Origin: Rikenellaceae bacterium
GTDB taxonomy: Bacteria; Bacteroidota; Bacteroidia; Bacteroidales; Rikenellaceae
DNA: 15,902 bases
Direction of reading: 5' to 3'
NCBI GenBank assembly: GCA_020859745.1
Contig: JAJBVQ010000120.1
Coordinates: 1-15,902, forward strand
Shown: one piece after another, positions 13,614 to 15,902 of the stretch
Numbering within the stretch: position 1 is the first letter of the stretch
Layout of the letters: each line of letters begins with the position of its first letter
The notes under the pieces: model-generated
The model's database searches: none
What the model saw: the letters and a program-made list of their open reading frames with translations, nothing else
What the model was told of the DNA's origin: nothing
Position numbers and translations under genes: made by a program

Positions 13614-15754
13614 CAAATCCTGAATGGCTTTTTTTCTGCATCGAACTGATCCTGCTGAATCTTTTGCATTTCCTGCTGCCAGATTTTGACCTTTATATTT
13701 TCTTCCATCATTTGGGAAGCATTGAACAGAGCTTTTGCAATATCTTCCGTACTGTCCTTTTCCGTCAACATATTATCCAGGTACTCACCATAGCGTTCGT
13801 TAATCAGTTTAATCACATCCGCTCGGGCTTGCGATCCCTCTGTGGTGGCGTACAAGGCTTTCTTCAAATCGTCATGTGTATCACGCTCTTGCCCTAATTG
13901 CATTACCATATCTGCCATAGCTCCTGCGGCCTCTTTCGTTTTATTGCCGAAGAGAGCCATTCCGGTAGCCACGGCAGATACAGCTGTCACCAGCCAACCG
14001 ATCGGCCCGATGGATGCCCAAAAGGCTTTGAATGCAATTCCTGCCGCCCGGGTATGCCCCGCCAAAAGTAACTTGGCGGCAGCGAGTAACTGTGTCGCCG
14101 CAGTTGCAGATTTTATTGTGACCGCCTCTCGCAACAACGCTTTCTGATATTCCACGCTGTAAAAAACCAGCATTTTTTTGACAGCTATATATGATACGAT
14201 TACCCCCATTGTCGTCACGATAACGCCTTTGTATTCCTTGAATACCTTGACAACACCAGTCAGCGCTTTGACCACCGTGGCGAAGCCTGTGGTAGTGTAA
14301 GTCATCAGCGGCTGCAAACTCTTGCCCAGCTCCACAAGGCGCTGCTGGAACGACTTCTGCGCCTTCTCAAGGTCAGCCTGCGCGCTGTTGTTCTTGGTTT
14401 CGTATTCGTTCAGCACCGAAGTACCTTTCCCGAACTCATCGTTCGCCAGCGCCTGCTGCTCCCGGAGCTTCTGCGTATTGCTCGCCAGAGTACCGAGCGA
14501 AGTCGTGACGCGCGCGCCCTTTTCTCCCAGGTCGCCGAGCATCGCCACCACACGGTCGAGGCCGCCGCCCTGCATCCCCTCCAGCACTTTGATGAAGGCT
14601 TCGTTAATGTCCTCCGTCATCAGCTTTTTGAATGACTTCACATCCATCCCGGCCACCTTCGCATACTCCGAAGTCTTCCGGAACATCCCCGTGATAACCT
14701 TGCCGACGGCAGTGCTTGAAGCCTTGGACGCCTGGCCGAGGGCATCCAGCGTCGCCCCCAGTCCGGCCACCTGCGTCACGCTCATCTTCGCCGGTACCGC
14801 AATACCCCCGAACCGCTTGGTGAAGTCCACGATATAGCCTTCGTTCGCGGTACTGGCCGCCCCCAGTGCGTTGATAACCGAGCCGACCTTCAGCATCCCG
14901 TCACCCATGCCGAACTCCTCCTTGACTTTGAACAAGTCTACGATCTTGCCGATTTGCCGGATGGCCTCATCCTTGTCGCCGAGGTCTTCGCCCAGGGCGA
15001 CGCCGATCTTGTCCGCCGCCAGAACGAAATCCTCCACATCGCGCCGGGCACTGATCCTCAGTTTACCGGCTTGCTGTGCCAAGCCGAGCAGCTCCAGCTG
15101 GGCTGTCCGGGTATTGACTTTCGACAGGCTCTCGTTCATGTCGTACACGACCTCTTTCGCCAGTCCGGTCGTCTTCATCACGTCAGCCACCTTATCGTCG
15201 AGCTGCGCGTAGGCATTACCGGCGGCCCGCGCCCCGGTAACCAGCAACGCGAAAATTGCGAAACCGGCCGTGATGATCCCCACGTACCGGTTCAGCCCGT
15301 CGGCCAGCTTCCCGAGCGACAGCCCGGTGCTTTTGGCCGTGCCGTTCAACTCAGTGATCCGGGCTTTCACCTTCTCCAGCTGGGCGCTGTACCGGGCGAA
15401 ATTCTCGGTGCCCGGCGTAGCGTTCCGCATCAGCTGCGTCAGCCTCCCCTGTTCACGCTGGAGGTCCCAGAGGCTCATGTTCGTCAGGTCAAGGCCCTTC
15501 CGCAGCTGTTCGAGGCGGTCTTGCGCCAGGCGGATCGCTTCGTTATTCGCAGCGATAGCCGCTTTGTTTTCCTGCCACGCGCGACTGCCGGATTTGCCGG
15601 CCGCCTCCAGTTTCTTCTGTTTCTGTTCCAGTCTTTCGTTCGCGCTCCCGAGGTCGGTGATCTGCCGCTCGAGCTTCTGCATTTCGGCCCTGCCCTGATC
15701 GCCGTTCACGATGACGTTCAGCACAAGGTCCTCGCTTCGTAGTTTCTTTGCCAT
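13613..15754 (-). CDS. tape measure, piece 1: TP901 tail tape measure N-terminal part
   Basis: This is the longest piece, 713 residues from ATG 15754, 14 bases after the upstream gene. It opens with coiled-coil-forming sequence (about 20-140), then a hydrophobic helix (157-176, YVGIITAGFAIFALLVTGAR). The core from about 185 to 430 (DKVADVMKTTGLAKEVVYDM, then LGLAQQAGKLRISARRDVED) matches the TP901 / PhageMin_Tail minor tail domain. Two more hydrophobic segments follow (GVIVTTMGVIVSYIAV and ASIGPIGWLVTAVSAVATGM). The frame then stops four codons after GAAAAAAAG, at TGA 13613-13615. It is missing the C-terminal half of a normal tape measure unless the frame is corrected or shifted. Confidence 0.9.
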   Translation of the reverse strand: MAKKLRSEDLVLNVIVNGDQGRAEMQKLERQITDLGSANERLEQKQKKLEAAGKSGSRAWQENKAAIAANNEAIRLAQDRLEQLRKGLDLTNMSLWDLQREQGRLTQLMRNATPGTENFARYSAQLEKVKARITELNGTAKSTGLSLGKLADGLNRYVGIITAGFAIFALLVTGARAAGNAYAQLDDKVADVMKTTGLAKEVVYDMNESLSKVNTRTAQLELLGLAQQAGKLRISARRDVEDFVLAADKIGVALGEDLGDKDEAIRQIGKIVDLFKVKEEFGMGDGMLKVGSVINALGAASTANEGYIVDFTKRFGGIAVPAKMSVTQVAGLGATLDALGQASKASSTAVGKVITGMFRKTSEYAKVAGMDVKSFKKLMTEDINEAFIKVLEGMQGGGLDRVVAMLGDLGEKGARVTTSLGTLASNTQKLREQQALANDEFGKGTSVLNEYETKNNSAQADLEKAQKSFQQRLVELGKSLQPLMTYTTTGFATVVKALTGVVKVFKEYKGVIVTTMGVIVSYIAVKKMLVFYSVEYQKALLREAVTIKSATAATQLLAAAKLLLAGHTRAAGIAFKAFWASIGPIGWLVTAVSAVATGMALFGNKTKEAAGAMADMVMQLGQERDTHDDLKKALYATTEGSQARADVIKLINERYGEYLDNMLTEKDSTEDIAKALFNASQMMEENIKVKIWQQEMQKIQQDQFDAEKKPFRI

Positions 15755-15768
15755 ACCCTTTACTTCAT

Positions 15769-15902
15769 TTACTGTTCAAATTCTCGGCGTATCCCCTCGG
15801 CCACCTGCTCGGTGAACTCGTTCATCAGGCGGTTCGCAATGCTTCCATAGTGGCCGAACACGAACCGGTTATGGATATTATATCCGGGTTTCATACGAGT
15901 TC
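15769..15902 (-). CDS. phage protein upstream of the tape measure, C-terminal part (cut by window edge)
   Basis: The frame is open from the right edge to TAA 15769-15771. The visible C-terminus includes MKPGYNIHNRFVFGHYGS and NRLMNEFTEQVAEGIRREFE. ATG 15892 is in frame, but the reading frame continues past the edge, so the true start is probably outside. Position directly before the tape measure suggests a tail assembly chaperone or a tail completion protein; I do not recognise the family. Fourteen bases separate it from the tape measure, with AAAGGG just before that ATG. Confidence 0.6.
   Translation of the reverse strand, partial: TRMKPGYNIHNRFVFGHYGSIANRLMNEFTEQVAEGIRREFEQ

Larger units (their letters stand above)
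11204..15754 (-). pseudogene. tail tape measure gene (TP901 type) broken by three frame changes
   Basis: Four consecutive minus-strand frames read as one protein if the frame is moved by -1 at three points: about 13629-13635 (run of seven A on the coding strand), 13088-13094 (another run of seven A), and about 12719-12730 (GGAGGAGAG). Across each point the joined sequence is sensible: DAEKK then AIQDLMDKY, KKKK then DWSLDDDEAF, and TQEE then ELAALVVLE. The restored protein would be about 1517 residues, a normal size for tape measures, which set tail length and line the tail tube. All three changes look like one missing base. They may be base-calling or assembly errors, or real mutations that disable the tail; three programmed shifts in one such gene would be without precedent to my knowledge. 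Confidence 0.75.

Noticed and set aside
15755..15902. Programmed -1 frameshift gene pair (G/GT type) upstream of the tape measure
   Set aside because: Only the last 44 codons of the upstream gene are visible and no slippery site or second frame can be seen.
1..15902. tRNA genes, CRISPR arrays, insertion sequences, attachment sites
   Set aside because: No cloverleaf, spaced repeat array, transposase or matching direct repeats were seen when reading the gaps by eye; weak cases could be missed without computation.

Overview
The window is most likely the late, structural end of a tailed-phage (siphovirus-like) prophage in a member of the Bacteroidales. The evidence is the gene content: a TP901-type tape measure gene, tail/baseplate proteins of the kind seen in Bacteroides and Parabacteroides prophages, a BACON-like domain at the end of a tail protein, and a holin plus NNNPGNIR-type lysin pair. 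Most starts lack a strong Shine-Dalgarno sequence, which also fits Bacteroidetes. The species cannot be named from this sequence, and no attachment site, integrase, tRNA gene or CRISPR array is visible.

Layout. Transcription of the phage block runs on the minus strand from the right edge to about 2.2 kb. From right to left it holds: the 3' end of a gene upstream of the tape measure (15769-15902); the tape measure gene, broken by three frame changes into four pieces (11204-15754); a 588-aa tail/baseplate protein (9428-11194); a 58-aa small protein (8348-8524); a 350-aa tail protein (7290-8342); a fibre-like protein with internal repeats (6175-7293); a 505-aa protein with a BACON-like C-terminus (4655-6172); two small hypothetical proteins (4255-4647 and 3848-4258); and a lysis cassette. 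The cassette is holin, lysin-like protein, 36-aa hydrophobic peptide, and a lipoprotein with a C-terminal membrane anchor that looks like a one-protein spanin (2226-3855). Genes are tightly packed, often with 4- to 8-base overlaps, and the block ends in a terminator-like hairpin with eight T (2192-2218).

Three genes do not belong to the tail-lysis programme. A plus-strand gene (8591-9286) is inserted antisense between tail genes and is followed by a 21-bp hairpin. It has a His-Gly / Ser-Cys pattern like clan CD (caspase-like) cysteine peptidases and is the best candidate for undescribed cargo, such as defence or toxin. An AT-rich DUF2971 gene (1342-2142) lies just beyond the lysis terminator, a usual place for cargo. 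A plus-strand SRAP (YedK/HMCES-like) DNA-protein crosslink gene (448-1137) follows, with Asp where the family's catalytic Glu is usual. Beyond it, 1-266 is the 5' part of another minus-strand gene with a tail-fibre-like motif, so phage-derived DNA may continue past the left edge.

How the genes work together: the tape measure and the 588-aa and 350-aa proteins would build tail and tip, the 372-aa and 505-aa proteins would be the exposed receptor or glycan-binding parts, and the lysis cassette would open inner membrane, peptidoglycan and outer membrane in turn. If the tape measure breaks are real rather than base-calling errors, the prophage probably cannot make normal tails.
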